A stretch of 64,000 nucleotides of DNA from Corella eumyota (taxonomy: Eukaryota > Chordata > Ascidiacea > Phlebobranchia > Corellidae), in assembly GCA_963082875.1 (NCBI GenBank), contig OY720102.1:10700990-10764989 (forward strand). Reading direction: 5' to 3'. Below the pieces are notes generated by a model. It did no database searches and was not told the origin of the DNA. It worked only from the letters and a program-made list of their open reading frames with translations. Shown here one piece after another: positions 10,915 through 21,489 of the stretch. Both the position numbers and the translations under genes were made by a program. The first letter of the stretch is position 1. Each line of letters starts with the position of its first letter.

Positions 10915-12345
10915 CAGAATGAACATGTTGCTGAATCCCAGGAGCAGATTTAAAAGCAGTGCAGATTTCTGCACAGTTGAGTATTTAAATTTTAAGCAAC
11001 TATAAAAATGGTTTTATCAAGCATATACATTAACGTTTTAGCATGCTAAATCCTACAATGTTTGCACCTATACTCAAAGTGCGAGAACTGGGTAAGCGCA
11101 AAATTTTACTATCTCTAAACTCTTCGTATGCTGTTCTACTTTTGGCGGCAAGGCTTAAACAGAACCTAGTGCAGAAAGTAAGTTTAGTAGAGAAATGTAA
11201 TACATCTTATTATGGCTTGGTACAATAAAACATTTTTTTTAATTTTAAAAATATACACTAAAACAAAATATACTTATTATTACAGTAAAGTTTTAAAACA
11301 TTTTTCCAGCATACTTAATGATTTCAGGATGGTATCGTTCTCCGTTTTTGCACATATTGTTTAACCTTTGCTGCTTGTTCCAAAAGAGCGTGTTAAAGGT
11401 ACTAACTTCACCCTTCTTAAAAGCTAAGTTAAATTTGGGGTAGTTAATATTTTCGATAATTTATTTATTCGATAAATTTATCACATACACTTGAATAAAT
11501 TGACTAAAAAACTATATATTTACCAGATTCCATTATTAGTTTTAGATCTGAAGCAATATCCTCTTCAACCTCAACCTGGTTTGGTTGCTGAAGAAGCTTT
11601 TCCACTTGAGATTTTAAGGTTTCTATTCTATTATCAAGATATTAAACGCAAATTTATATTTATGTTTCATTTTATGTAATCAGAAAAATTCCCACTAAAT
11701 AAATAGCCTAAAAATCAAGCAACTGTAAATAGCTATATATACTTCAGTGTTTAAATATCAATGAATCCTTACTGATAATCCTTTTCCCTAACTGAAGCTC
11801 CAATACGTGTTGGAAGATTAAAACTCGGTCTTATACTTTACCAGGTGTATCCTTTTTTAAATCTAAATAAACATTTTTTTGGTTTTCCTTTTTAAGATTA
11901 TAGAAATCTTGAAAACTACAATTTTTGCAAATTTCATTTCTATTTCCACCTTCAATGAACATCATGCAGTTTGAGGCCCTATGTAATAATACTTGAATTA
12001 CCTCTATACAATTTGCCTCTAGCTAAATAGGTAAATTGTGATTTTGAAACTTAGTACTAATATTGTTTTTTTGCTATTGTAGAAACTAAAGGACAAAAGG
12101 ATAAGGAAGGTGAATGAGGATCAGACATCTTAGTAGTATAATGAGGTATACCAGGTGGATGGTCATTCGAACAACCTTTACATATTTGAAATTTTCCAAC
12201 CTCATCAAATAACTCTGGTACTGCCATTTCCTTAACTGCAAGCTTACGCAGTGGACTATCTAAGGAGGCACCCCATCTATAATAACTGGCAGATATATCT
12301 AAATTTTTTAACACCACTATTTGATAATGCAGCTGATCATAGCCA
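10915..12345 (-). pseudogene. P-like transposase gene, N-terminal half exons
   Basis: Minus-strand pieces with plausible GT/AG edges fill the region between the THAP domain and the core. At about 12060-12345: YDQLHYQIVVLKNLD and RWGASLDSPLRKL. At about 11536-11660: DNRIETLKSQVEKLLQQP, a short coiled coil, ending in a GT donor. At about 11300-11430: FNTLFWNKQQRL and GERYHPEIIKYAG. At about 11040-11175: AAKSRTAYEEFRDS then LRLPSSRTL, matching the P-family LPS-RTL block. At about 10915-10985: FKSAPGIQQHVHSELQ. Several exons remain readable, so the unit decayed only moderately. The coding is cut at 12346 by the Harbinger element. Confidence 0.7.
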
Positions 12346-12503
12346 TACTCAGCCCTTTTACATGGGCGCTGAAATGCGTTCCGAATCAGTTTCACGAAGC
12401 CGTTTAAAACGAGAATTAGCAAACCGTGACGAACGCACAAAAGCGGCATATTTACATGGGCGCTTTGCAAACGCGTTTCATATAGTTCAATACGATTTAA
12501 ACA

Positions 12504-14245
12504 ATGGATAGTGACATGTATGCTTTATTTTGCTTCATGGCTTTGAGTTTTAAATATTCTAGACTGAGAAAAAACAGAAAATTTGAGCATTTATGTTTTA
12601 ACATAAAAGATAGGCAAAGCAGAACCAGGGTTAGGTATTGGCACCTAGCTAGAATCATACGTAGAGGAGGAAATAATAAAAGAATATGGATGCGCAACAG
12701 GTACGTTTAGACGTTGTGATGTTAATTTTTGTACAAATAATATTTTTGTCAAAATGTAGAAACAGTATGCTAAAGTGTAATGTGTGTTTAATATTAGGTC
12801 TGCCGATTGGTGGGAGAATGTTGTGCCAACGTTTACTGACGCACAATGGGTTACTAACTTTAGGATGAAGCCCTTCACCTTTAAACCAATAGTGGAAAAG
12901 ATTTTGGTTGATATGAAGCCGGGTAGGCTGAAATTTAACACAACACAACATTTGCATAGATATTTAGCTACTATTTTGCTTTATGAAAGTTGTATTTTAA
13001 TACAGATGATAGAGCAGTTCGGTCGCCAATACCAACTGACAAACGAATTGCGATAGCAATTTACAAACTTGCATCTGCTGCAGAATATCGTACGGTCGGA
13101 AACTTGTTTGGTGTTAGTGCCCCTTCAGTTTACAACTGTTTAAAAATGTAATTGATTTTTTTAACATTACTAATATCATCCGTTGGTTAAAGCAACTTTT
13201 GTTACACCAAGCTAAAACTTTTCTTGTGTTTATTCATTACAATTTTTATTGTTCAGGTTTTGTGCTGCAATTAACAGAAAGTTGAGAGATTACATTTACT
13301 GGCCTGAGGAAGAAGAGGCTAAACAAATAGCTCAAAGGATTCAAGCTCGAAATTATTTTCCTCAGGTAAAAAACCTTAAATGTTTTTAAAAAAAAAAATT
13401 GTTTTTTTTTTTTTATTAAAAAAATGTATTAATTTTTTAGGTTATGGGTAGTATCGATGGATCCCACATTTCTGTTACAGCACCAAATGATGGAAAAAAG
13501 GACTTTACCAACCGCAAAGGGTGGGACTCATTGGTGCTACAAGCAGTTGTTGATGACAAATGCTGGTAAGTTAAATTGCAAATGTATTTGCTAAAGCGCT
13601 CTTTCAGAGATTTTTAAAAAAGATATCATTTTTTAGCTTTCGCGATATTAGCATAAGAATGCCTGGAAGCTCTCATGATGCCTTAGCTTTCAGGGAGTCA
13701 GGGTTGTACAAATTTCAACATAAACTACCAAAGGTTGGTTGTTTAATGCAATTTTAAAATAATGTTTCATTTACATAAAAAATTAATATACAAATTGTTG
13801 CAGTGTCCCATAAACATTGAAGGAGTCGAGGTGCCCTTGCTTATTTTGGGTGATCCTGCATACCCTTTACTTCCATGGCTGATTAAGCCTTTTATTGGTC
13901 AAAACCTTACCGAAGAAAAGGAATCATTTAACTGCTATCACAGCTCGGTGCGAATAGCTGTGGAGAATAGCTTCGGAAGGTTAAAAGCACGGTGGAGAAT
14001 AATTGGGAAAAAAATTGATACCAACATTAAGTTTGCTAAGGCAATTATATCAGCGTGTTGCATATTGCACAATATTTGTGAAGCACAAAACACCAATTAC
14101 AACCCTGAGTGAGCAAACTACTTCTCAAGTCCAGCCAGCTACAAGGCCTTGTACAGTTCTTGATTCAGAAGGTACAATGTGTAGAAATGCTTTATTAAAC
14201 TATGTAACTGCAAATTTACCACTTCGCCAGTCCAGTATTCGTTAA
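12504..14245 (+). CDS. Harbinger transposase (HARBI1-like nuclease), about seven exons
   Basis: DDE nuclease that cuts and joins the element ends, working with the SANT-like partner. Start at 12504 (MDSDMYALF), then donor at about 12700 and acceptor before RSADWWENVV at about 12800. A further intron precedes PIPTDKRIAIAIYKLAS and FGVSAPSVYNCL. The next exons hold YWPEEEEAKQIAQRI; VMGSIDGSHISV (first Asp); FRDISIRMPGSSHDALAF; then VPLLILGDPAYPL (second Asp) and RIAVENSFGRLKARW (Glu). All three DDE_Tnp_4 catalytic positions are present and the exon joins I checked keep frame. The C-terminal end shifts frame at about 14105: the plausible family tail continues in the next frame to 14245. Otherwise well kept. 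Confidence 0.85.
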
Positions 14246-14454
14246 AGTATATATATATAAATAAAATAAATAATCCAATTGAACACTAAATTTTATTAAA
14301 AAAGATTTAAAAAAATTGTATTCTTCGGCAAGGTAGTTTAAAATAAAAACACTTGAGGTACTACTGCATTAAAAAACACTGAAAAATAAAAGAAAAATAA
14401 AAACTAAACCAAAAGTCACACAAACACAAAAACATATTGCATAACCTATTTTTT

Positions 14455-15275
14455 AAAAATTTCGCCCATATAAGTAAACATTTTTTCAAAACTTTCCCTA
14501 TCTTTTTCAGACTGTCGCTCATACATGTCGCGATTTTTTTGAGCATCTTCTCGGTCTTTTTCGGCCTGCTCCTTGAAAAATTTAATTATTTCTGTGTCGG
14601 TCTCTGAAAAATAAAAAAGTTTTAAATCAACTTTTTAATTAAAAATTCATTATGTCTTTTTCACAAAATATGTATTTAAAAAAATGCACCCACTTCTTTT
14701 ATGACTCCTTTTTTTTGATGAGCCGGATCTCGAAGGACCCGGTTGATCAGGAGTTGTAGGCATTGGTCGATCAAAAGTCGATGTGCCAGGTTGCTCCGAC
14801 ATTGAAATAGGTGGGACATTAAAAGAAGAGTCCTGTGGCTCTTCAGTTAAAACAAATATTTCTAAAATAAAAATTTGGTTACATGGTGGTCTAACAAGAT
14901 AGGCACACATTAAACTTTTAATATGATTTACCTTCCTGGGGATTTACTTCTTCAGCAGTTAAATCCAAAAATTCCGGCAGATCCTCGTTTGCCTGTTCAA
15001 AGGCATCCACGACATCCTTTGAAGTTAATGCCTAATGAATTACATAAGATTAAAGTAACATTACAATAACATTTTGAATAGGCTAACGTAAAACATTTAT
15101 TTAAAAGCAAATAAAATCACCTGAGATTTAGGCCTTGATTTTAATAATTGGTCCATTTTATCGAAATGGACCCAGTTTCTTGGTTGGCCACTAGCCCCGG
15201 ATTTTTTTAAATCCTTTATTTTGTTGTAATACAACCGTTTTAACCCCTTCCATTTTTCTCTGCAATCGTTGCTAA
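14455..15275 (-). CDS. Harbinger SANT/Myb-like protein, exons 2 onward
   Basis: DNA-binding partner protein of Harbinger transposases. Minus-strand exons read: 15120-15275 with DCREKWKGLKRLYYNKIKD and NWVHFDKMDQLLKSRPKSQ (second half of the SANT/MADF fold); about 14932-15033 with ALTSKDVVDAFEQANEDLPE; about 14695-14865 with PGTSTFDRPMPTTPDQPGPS, a Pro/Ser-rich linker followed by a basic KKRSHKR; and 14455-14605 with FFKEQAEKDREDAQKNRD, a charged coiled coil ending MFTYMGEIFKK before the stop. Exon edges show GT donors. The first exon lies at 17697-17757, beyond the inserted hAT. Confidence 0.75.
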
Positions 15276-15325
15276 AAATAAACGAACAAAGAAAATTATA
15301 ATTTAGGCTACATATTATAATTTGG

Positions 15326-17672
15326 GTAAATACTAGTGATGTGCCGATCAAAAAAGTGATCGTAAATCGCCGATTTTTGAAGGTATTTTGCGATCACCCG
15401 ATCAGAGTTCAAAATCGGCAGATCGGAAAATACGTAACAACTAGGTATTGCGCCACAAATGATCAGGCACTGTACATGCCTTAACCACATGATTTTATAT
15501 CAACTATGTTAATACAATATTGTAACGTCACAATTAAAATAGTGTTACGTTTTTTTTATTTGATAATTTCTTGCAAAATCATTTACAGTCGGGTCCTTTT
15601 TACTTCTAAGTAAATAAATACCGCAATGTCAAATCGTAGGTCGGATGTTTGGACAAGGTTTACTGTAATTAAAGATAGTGAAAGCAAAGCAATGTGTAAT
15701 ACATGTAAATTGGTTATTCCAAGAGGAAGTCCGGGCAACAAAAGAAGCTATAATACAACAAATTTGTGGAGACATCTCAAAACTTCATATTGGTGCAACG
15801 AAAGGGAACTCGCGTCGGGTGCTACTCAAATACAACCCACACTTGAAGATGTCATCGCAAAGAAAAAAAAGTTTGAATCAGCTCATCCAAAGGCAAATCA
15901 AATTACGCAAGCCATCGCTAAAATGATTGTAAAAGATCTACAGCCGTTTTCATTCGTCGAAGACGAAGGTTTTAGAGACCTGATGGAAGTTCTAGAGCCC
16001 AGGTTTAAAATACCATCCCGCACAACATTTTCAAGAACAATTATACCTGCTCTTAAAACAGAAGTGTGGGAAGGATTAAAAGACAAGATCAAACAAAAAA
16101 TTAGTGCTGTAACAATAACTACTGATTTGTGGACCAGCAAACAAACAATTAGCTACATCGGTGTAACTGGGCATTGGTCAAACAAAGAAGGCCGGGTAAT
16201 GGCCTTGTTAGCCCTACAATTGGTGGAAGAACGGCATACTGCCGAATATATAAGTGGCCAACTTCGCGATGTAATTACCTGTTGGTTTTCTTCAACGCAA
16301 GAAATTAGACAAGTTAACACAGATAATGCTGGGAATATGATAAACGCTACAAAAATGCTTAAATTGGTCCACCATCCTTGCTTTGCACACACGATTAATC
16401 TAATTGTTACAGACAGTCTAAAATCGCAAAGAATGGTTCGTGATATTGCTGCAAATTGTAAAAATATAACTTCAACATTACATAGATCCACAAGAGCCTC
16501 GTCGCTGTTTCACAAAACCCAGTCTGAAATGGGTCTTCCTGTGGTTGAAATTCCACAACAGATTATTACAAGATGGAATTCTGCGTTTTATAACGTGCAG
16601 GCTGTCTATAACCAACGCTTAGTGTTCACTAAAATTGCCCAAGATACCAATACACAAACATCTCTTTCATTTATTGAAAATATTCGGGCGATTACGTACA
16701 CCCAGTGGGACCTAATGCCCAAAATTATAGACTTGCTTCAACCGTTTGAAGAAGCAACCAAAAGAATTTCTCGAGCCGAAGATTCAATAAGCGAGGTTAT
16801 TCCGCTAATAATTGGCATACGTACCATGCTTACTGGCACAGCGGCAGAAGGATTGAGCACAATGAAATGCGAATTAGAACGTGGAATTAACGTACGTTTC
16901 GAAAGTATTCTTAACAATGATCATTACATCATCGCGACTTGCGTAGATCCTCGATATAAAATGAAATTCGTCGCTGAAAAAGGAGATGAAATAAAAGAAA
17001 AAATAAAGCAAGACATTATTAGTAAAGAACACGATGAAGTAACTGAAGTAGTTCCCTCCACCTCGTTAAATCAAACCAAAAGAGGCCTGCTTGATACTAT
17101 TGTTGATTTAACATCAGGAAACAAGTCTCCATTGACAGCGTCGGATGAAGTTGATGAGTACCTTCAAGAAAAATGCATTGCTGTTGAAAGAGATCCAATC
17201 ATGTTCTGGATAGAAAAACGTGAAGTTTGGCCACGCTTAGCTCAGTTGGCTATTGATATTTTGTCTTCACCCTCAACGAGCGTGGCTAGTGAACGGGTTT
17301 TTTCTGCTGTAGGAAGAATCTTAGAAGAGCGAAGAAACAGACTTAAACCCGAGAATGTGCAAATGTTGGCGTTCATAAAATATAATATGTGACGTCAATA
17401 CGTAGCGCCGTATTTTTGTATTAATAAAAGTGCCTAGTGTTTCCTTAAATTGTACTAAATGTGACTGTTAAACCTTTTAACAAACCTGTGAATAAGTAGG
17501 TAGAAATATTCAACATACTGGGTTATTTTTTTAGTAATTTAGTCACTGTTAAGTTAACGATTTTTCGGTCACGTTATCGGATCGTGATCGCGATCTGATC
17601 GGAAATAATTATTACGATTACGAGCCGATTTCGATCATAAAAAAAGGCAATCGGCACATCACTAGTAAATAC
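15326..17672 (+). mobile_element. hAT transposon, complete-looking, 8-bp target duplication
   Basis: The element 15334-17664 (2331 bp) has 15-bp perfect terminal inverted repeats, tagtgatgtgccgat, and a perfect 8-bp duplication gtaaatac at 15326-15333 and 17665-17672. It encodes one uncut transposase. It lies inside an intron of the Harbinger SANT-like gene, so it is younger than that element. All parts needed for movement look present. Confidence 0.95.
15626..17392 (+). CDS. hAT transposase, 588 aa, uninterrupted
   Basis: Cut-and-paste transposase of the hAT superfamily, ZBED-like. Start at 15626 gives an N-terminal BED-type zinc finger (about residues 6-60): CNTC at 24-27 and LWRHLKTSYWC at 48-57. 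The second ligand position is unusual because Tyr-Trp-Cys replaces the common H. Catalytic acidic residues: D167 in TTDLWTS, D233 in NTDNAGNM, and E556 in SVASERVFSAVGR, the C-terminal dimerisation region. Full family length and no introns. A likely poly(A) signal aataaa lies about 30 bp after the stop. No defect seen other than the finger ligand. Confidence 0.95.
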   Translation: MSNRRSDVWTRFTVIKDSESKAMCNTCKLVIPRGSPGNKRSYNTTNLWRHLKTSYWCNERELASGATQIQPTLEDVIAKKKKFESAHPKANQITQAIAKMIVKDLQPFSFVEDEGFRDLMEVLEPRFKIPSRTTFSRTIIPALKTEVWEGLKDKIKQKISAVTITTDLWTSKQTISYIGVTGHWSNKEGRVMALLALQLVEERHTAEYISGQLRDVITCWFSSTQEIRQVNTDNAGNMINATKMLKLVHHPCFAHTINLIVTDSLKSQRMVRDIAANCKNITSTLHRSTRASSLFHKTQSEMGLPVVEIPQQIITRWNSAFYNVQAVYNQRLVFTKIAQDTNTQTSLSFIENIRAITYTQWDLMPKIIDLLQPFEEATKRISRAEDSISEVIPLIIGIRTMLTGTAAEGLSTMKCELERGINVRFESILNNDHYIIATCVDPRYKMKFVAEKGDEIKEKIKQDIISKEHDEVTEVVPSTSLNQTKRGLLDTIVDLTSGNKSPLTASDEVDEYLQEKCIAVERDPIMFWIEKREVWPRLAQLAIDILSSPSTSVASERVFSAVGRILEERRNRLKPENVQMLAFIKYNM

Positions 17673-17696
17673 ATGTCTAAATTCTAATATTTTTTT

Positions 17697-17757
17697 TCTA
17701 GACTTTGAATAAATTCTGCACTCCAGAAAGTTGGAGATTTTCTTTTCTTTTGCATTT
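17697..17757 (-). CDS. Harbinger SANT-like protein, exon 1
   Basis: Read on the minus strand, ATG at about 17757 opens MEMQKKRKSPTFWSAEF followed by IQSL, the expected first part of the SANT/MADF fold (W-x2-E-F-I-xx-L). The continuation (DCREKW) is at 15275, on the other side of the hAT. The hAT therefore lies in the intron between these exons and may be spliced out. Confidence 0.65.
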
Positions 17758-17779
17758 CCATATTTTTAAAGTGTTATTT

Positions 17780-18299
17780 ATTTAATAAAATCTTAATACA
17801 AAACTTTCTTAAAAATTTGCTGGCTATATAAGTAATATTCCTTAATTGCTTCACTAAAACTGTTTCACTTGTACTAGATACTTACAAATACACTTTATTT
17901 AGAAGTCAACTAAAACATAAATATTTAAAACTAGTTTTTATTTGTAAGAAACCTAACTGCTTTAGCCTACTTTAACTTCTCTGCCCACAGCAGGCAATCG
18001 CCGGTTTCTCGCCTACTAAAACAAAATTAATGGGAAACTGCTGCATTTTCAAAGCATTCCCAGCAGGCAGTCGTAAAACTATTAAAAAAAGTAATTAAAA
18101 TAACGTCCATAGAAGCTGTTATACGAAAAATATTCTACGAATGCATTTCCCTGCTGCGAACCTAGCAGTTACGAACGGGTTCCCGCAACGCGTTTCGAAT
18201 CCGTTTAATTCTCTCAAATACGTGAGTCAGCGAATATAGGAGAGAGTCGCGTTCGCAACCCGTTTCGGAACGCGATTAAACGCCCCATGTAAAAGGGTT
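17780..18299. other. Harbinger right subterminal region
   Basis: Non-coding, with clustered cgcgtttcg-type words at 18180-18275 mirrored near the left end (12355-12480, for example gcgttccgaa, aacgcgtttc). These are probably subterminal transposase-binding repeats. No gene seen. Confidence 0.5.
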
Positions 18300-18307
18300 T
18301 ACTGAAG

Positions 18308-18787
18308 TTAAAAGAAAACTCGATCATTTTCAAGGACCTTTACCCATCCTTCAGGCAATGTTCCACTTTTCAGCTGGTCAAAAGACTGCACTTTAGACCC
18401 AATTCCTCGGATCTTTGGTGGTTGTCTTTCTTCCTTAATATATTTATGACACTTGGGAAGATAGAACAAAGATATTGCACCCACTTTTAGATGTTTGCGT
18501 TTAGAAGTTCCACCTGCATAAAAAATTAAAGATAAAGGCAAGAAGCCAATAAAAACAACTTTAATTTTATACATACACAATATTATATCTTCACAAATTT
18601 TAACACTGTCTTTCCAGAAAAGATCTTTAATATGCTTGTCTTGACGCATGCCAAGAATAACATTTTCCATTTTTTCAGCCCATACTGCCTCCGCTCCTTC
18701 AGGTAAAAAACGCTTCGATGGGACTCGAAAAAGAGAAAATGCTGGTGATCGATTGCTGTAAAATGGAATGCAGCACATACAAGACAT
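18308..18787 (-). pseudogene. THAP zinc-finger domain of the P-like transposase gene
   Basis: The N-terminal DNA-binding domain of the same P-like gene as 9711-12345. Start at 18787: MSCMCCIP, then PAFSLFRVPSKRF, W at about residue 36, and KICED at about 62-66. In THAP the last ligands are C-x2-H, but here the codon after CED is Ile, so the His is lost unless splicing restores it. An intron with a GT-like start and an AG end before GGTSKRKHLKVGA interrupts the frame (about 18520-18590). The second exon goes on FYLPKCHKYIKE and LPEGWVKVLENDRV up to the Harbinger edge at 18303. Confidence 0.72.
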
Positions 18788-18930
18788 ATTATTTGTTGGT
18801 ATTTACAACTGTATATATATATTTTTCTTTTAAATAAATATCTGTAAAGAAATTATATACAAAGCTTATCTTATTTTTTATGCACACCATAATCATAAAT
18901 AGCCTTTTGCCCCAAGCATAAAACTTGATC

Positions 18931-18990
18931 TGTCCTGCTACCTTCACCAAGCCTATCAAGCTACGGGGGTTTATTTGTTAGAGCAGGACA
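18931..18990 (-). repeat. P-like element 3-prime module, copy 2
   Basis: Same module as 9539-9598 (tgtcctgct...agcaggaca) in the same orientation, immediately downstream of the second P-like coding unit (19035-19505) and upstream of the THAP exon of the first. This shows two P-like units head to tail on the minus strand. Confidence 0.7.
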
Positions 18991-19034
18991 GAGGCTCTTC
19001 CCCGCAATCAAGACATTGGATCACTAAGTGTAAG

Positions 19035-19708
19035 TTATGATTTTAAGGACTTTCGTAGACTGATATTTTGATCTTTTTTCAGTTGAAAGGCCATATTTAT
19101 TTTTTTTGCCTTTTGGTAACAGCGAATTTTAATAAAATAACGGCAAATTTTTGATACAATATTTTGTTCACTTGAAATGTTAGCCTCAGTGCAGTTTAAA
19201 CAGAGAAGATCCCAATACTTCTGCACATCAACTTGCTGAATTACTTTTGTCAGGGTGTTTTTGTGAGTGTAAAATATTCTAAATTTTTTTTCAAAATCAA
19301 CCAACATATTTGTAAATTCATTAATAGGCATCACTAAAGAACCTAAGTTGGTGTTTAATGCACCTATTAAAGACTTGTTGCTAAACACCTTATTAGAGTC
19401 GCACAAATTTTCAAGAAAGACATATTCCGAATCAACATTGGTTTTTCTTTTTAACTTCTGCAAAATGTATCCACCTATATACTCCAAAATATACCGATCA
19501 TCCAAAGTGACAACATTAATTTGATTATTTTCCTTACAACTTTTGGCTTAAGAATCAAAATAAATTTATCAAATAGTTTTCCAGACAGGTCTAAGGGTTT
19601 TCTTGATAGAAGTGAACTAAAGAGATCGGGGATGGTTGATATTCCATTAAAACTAAATTTAGAAAACAAGGCGTTCGCTAATACAAAAGAAAATAAAAGT
19701 TGAAACAT
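19035..19708 (-). pseudogene. P-like transposase C-terminal domain, second unit
   Basis: A minus-strand frame at 19035-19505 reads ILEYIGGYILQKLKRK then LGSLVMPINEFTNMLVDFE, matching the C-terminal P-transposase block (YI-GY---KL, then GGLV-PS-----I---E). A frame at 19475-19708 (SGKLFDKFILILKPKV) may precede it in another frame. The catalytic core of this unit is not found to the right, so the copy is 5-prime truncated or too decayed to read. It ends next to the 18931-18990 module. Confidence 0.6.
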
Positions 19709-20770
19709 AGTAATTAGTCACAGTTAATGTTAGGCAATTGCTAGGTGCACCAATTTCATTCCACTATACAGCTGTATATCTTTGGGTTAATTAGGTTCTA
19801 ACTAATATCGTTATTTCCGCACCAGGCGTTGCAAAACTAATTATAGTTTGTTTGCATTTAAGCCACTTGGTATTTTGTTTGCAGTGATTAGCTTCACAAT
19901 GTCAGTACACAATATAAAACATCCTTTAATGTGTCATCTCATATCACTTCATATTACGTAAAGGGATTTGTTGCACAAGCAATCAATTCCACAGTTCAAC
20001 TCGAAATTTACAATAAATAAGTTAATTGTAGATGTTTACAGATAAAAGAGTTTTTGGATTTCCAACCTTTTACCACATATGAAATTGGATCTAAATATTT
20101 ATTGTCTCTTAACAATGCATTGTTTTTAAATAAATTGTCATTTGAAATGTATTTGAAAATCTCTTAACATGTGTTTAGTCTAGATGTTCTATTTTAAAGA
20201 ATTTTGCAACCAATTTTATTATTTTATATTATATAAAATAAAAAGGGTGAAGCAGATGATGACACAGCAAGTACCATTGTAATATAAATTTTTAACCCTT
20301 TGCAAAGGAAAAACTAACAAAAGAACATATCTCTATTGGTGTTATTTGTTGACAAAACTTTTGGAAACACTATCATTGACAATGGAAGCACTTCGTTATT
20401 TACGCATATAGAAAACCGGGTTTATAATAAAAAAAACGCACCTCGTGTGGTAGTAGTTCAATTTAGAAAACACATTCAATGTCGAAAGCAAGAAAAGAAA
20501 GTCTAATGGGTGAAAATTGTGGAACCCAAAAAATTGTATTTTTGTAAAACAACTAGGTAAAAATAAAACTGTTTTTTACTACAAATTTTATGCTTTCTAC
20601 AATTAAATATATCTAACTAAGTTATTTTATCTATTAAAATTTAAAATGAAATATTGGAAAATGTAAAAATCCCAAACACACCATGCATTGTAGCAAACGG
20701 TAAGAATATTAAACCTAATTTATACTGTAGATATATTACAAAGTTGTTGTTTTTTTAAAATTTTTACAGC
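19709..20770. other. AT-rich stretch, nothing recognised
   Basis: No open frame of note, no tRNA and no clear repeat with other parts of the window. Confidence 0.5.
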
Positions 20771-20771
20771 T

Positions 20772-21000
20772 AAAAATGTTAACTATACCGATGTTTTACG
20801 GGCCTACCAAATTATATCTTCTTTTAGTTCACATTTATCAAGGCTGCATTCACCAAAATTAGCATCTTATTCATTAACGAATTGCGATATTTTACAAGTT
20901 AAATTAATAAATGACACCCATTCCCAAAATGCTAAGTATGCTGTTTCTAATTTAGACTTACTAAATCAAAAAGTTTTGATTAACATGTATGGGTAACTCT
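20772..21000 (+). pseudogene. Unidentified coding remnant
   Basis: A frame without an ATG reads NVNYTDVLRAYQIISSFSSH and ends NQKVLINMYG at a stop near 20995. Amino-acid texture is protein-like, but I do not recognise a family. It faces the Polinton-type integrase fossil 500 bp away and might belong to the same element, which is inference only. Confidence 0.25.
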
Positions 21001-21489
21001 ATTTGGCTCTTCAATACAAATATTTGATTTCAGGCAATACCATTTTATACTATTTCGCAAAGGTAGGCCCTTTATTAAGGTTTATTAACAATATCCTTTA
21101 TAAACAATCAGTTAAACTGTATTGAATTAGGTGCATGCAATCTATACCTATTATCCTTGACATAGTTACAAAGTTGGGTATCTTGACTTGCTTTCATTGC
21201 GATATGCTATTTATTAACTTAACATCTGTATTATTGCTTTTCATTAAAATATGTTTATTGTATATATACCAAAGGGTGTGCCAAACACATTTGGGTATAC
21301 TGAGCACAAAAAATGTATTTTGAATCACAATTTCGCAAAAATTTAACATTTGTTAGAAACAAAGAAGAAAGTTAGTGTTTTTGTTCTATTTTATTATTAT
21401 AACCTGTATTCATTTTTTTAAATACATTATTAGAATAAAGGAAAGTATTATAGACAGAATATTACCTGACATCACAAATGAATTACTTT
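21001..21489. other. AT-rich stretch, nothing recognised
   Basis: A 62-aa hydrophobic frame at 21135-21323 has no recognisable motif and is probably chance. Confidence 0.4.

Larger units (their letters stand above)
12346..18303. mobile_element. PIF/Harbinger element, both genes present, carrying a hAT insertion
   Basis: Ends at 12350 (plus) and 18299 (minus) share ccctttt-acatggg-cg as inverted termini, and tact flanks both sides (12346-12349, 18300-18303), compatible with the short target duplication of this superfamily (act or tact). Inside are a HARBI1-type nuclease on plus and a Myb/SANT-like protein on minus, arranged tail to tail, as in autonomous animal Harbingers. Length about 5.95 kb, of which 2.34 kb is a hAT element (15326-17672). 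It interrupts a P-like gene on the minus strand. Confidence 0.82.

Noticed and set aside
12497-12957. Overlapping frames on the minus strand at 12.5-12.95 kb
   Set aside because: They are antisense to Harbinger transposase exons 1 and 2, which have better splice and motif support.
15678-16491. Other open frames inside the hAT transposase
   Set aside because: Shadows of the 588-aa frame in other frames or on the other strand.
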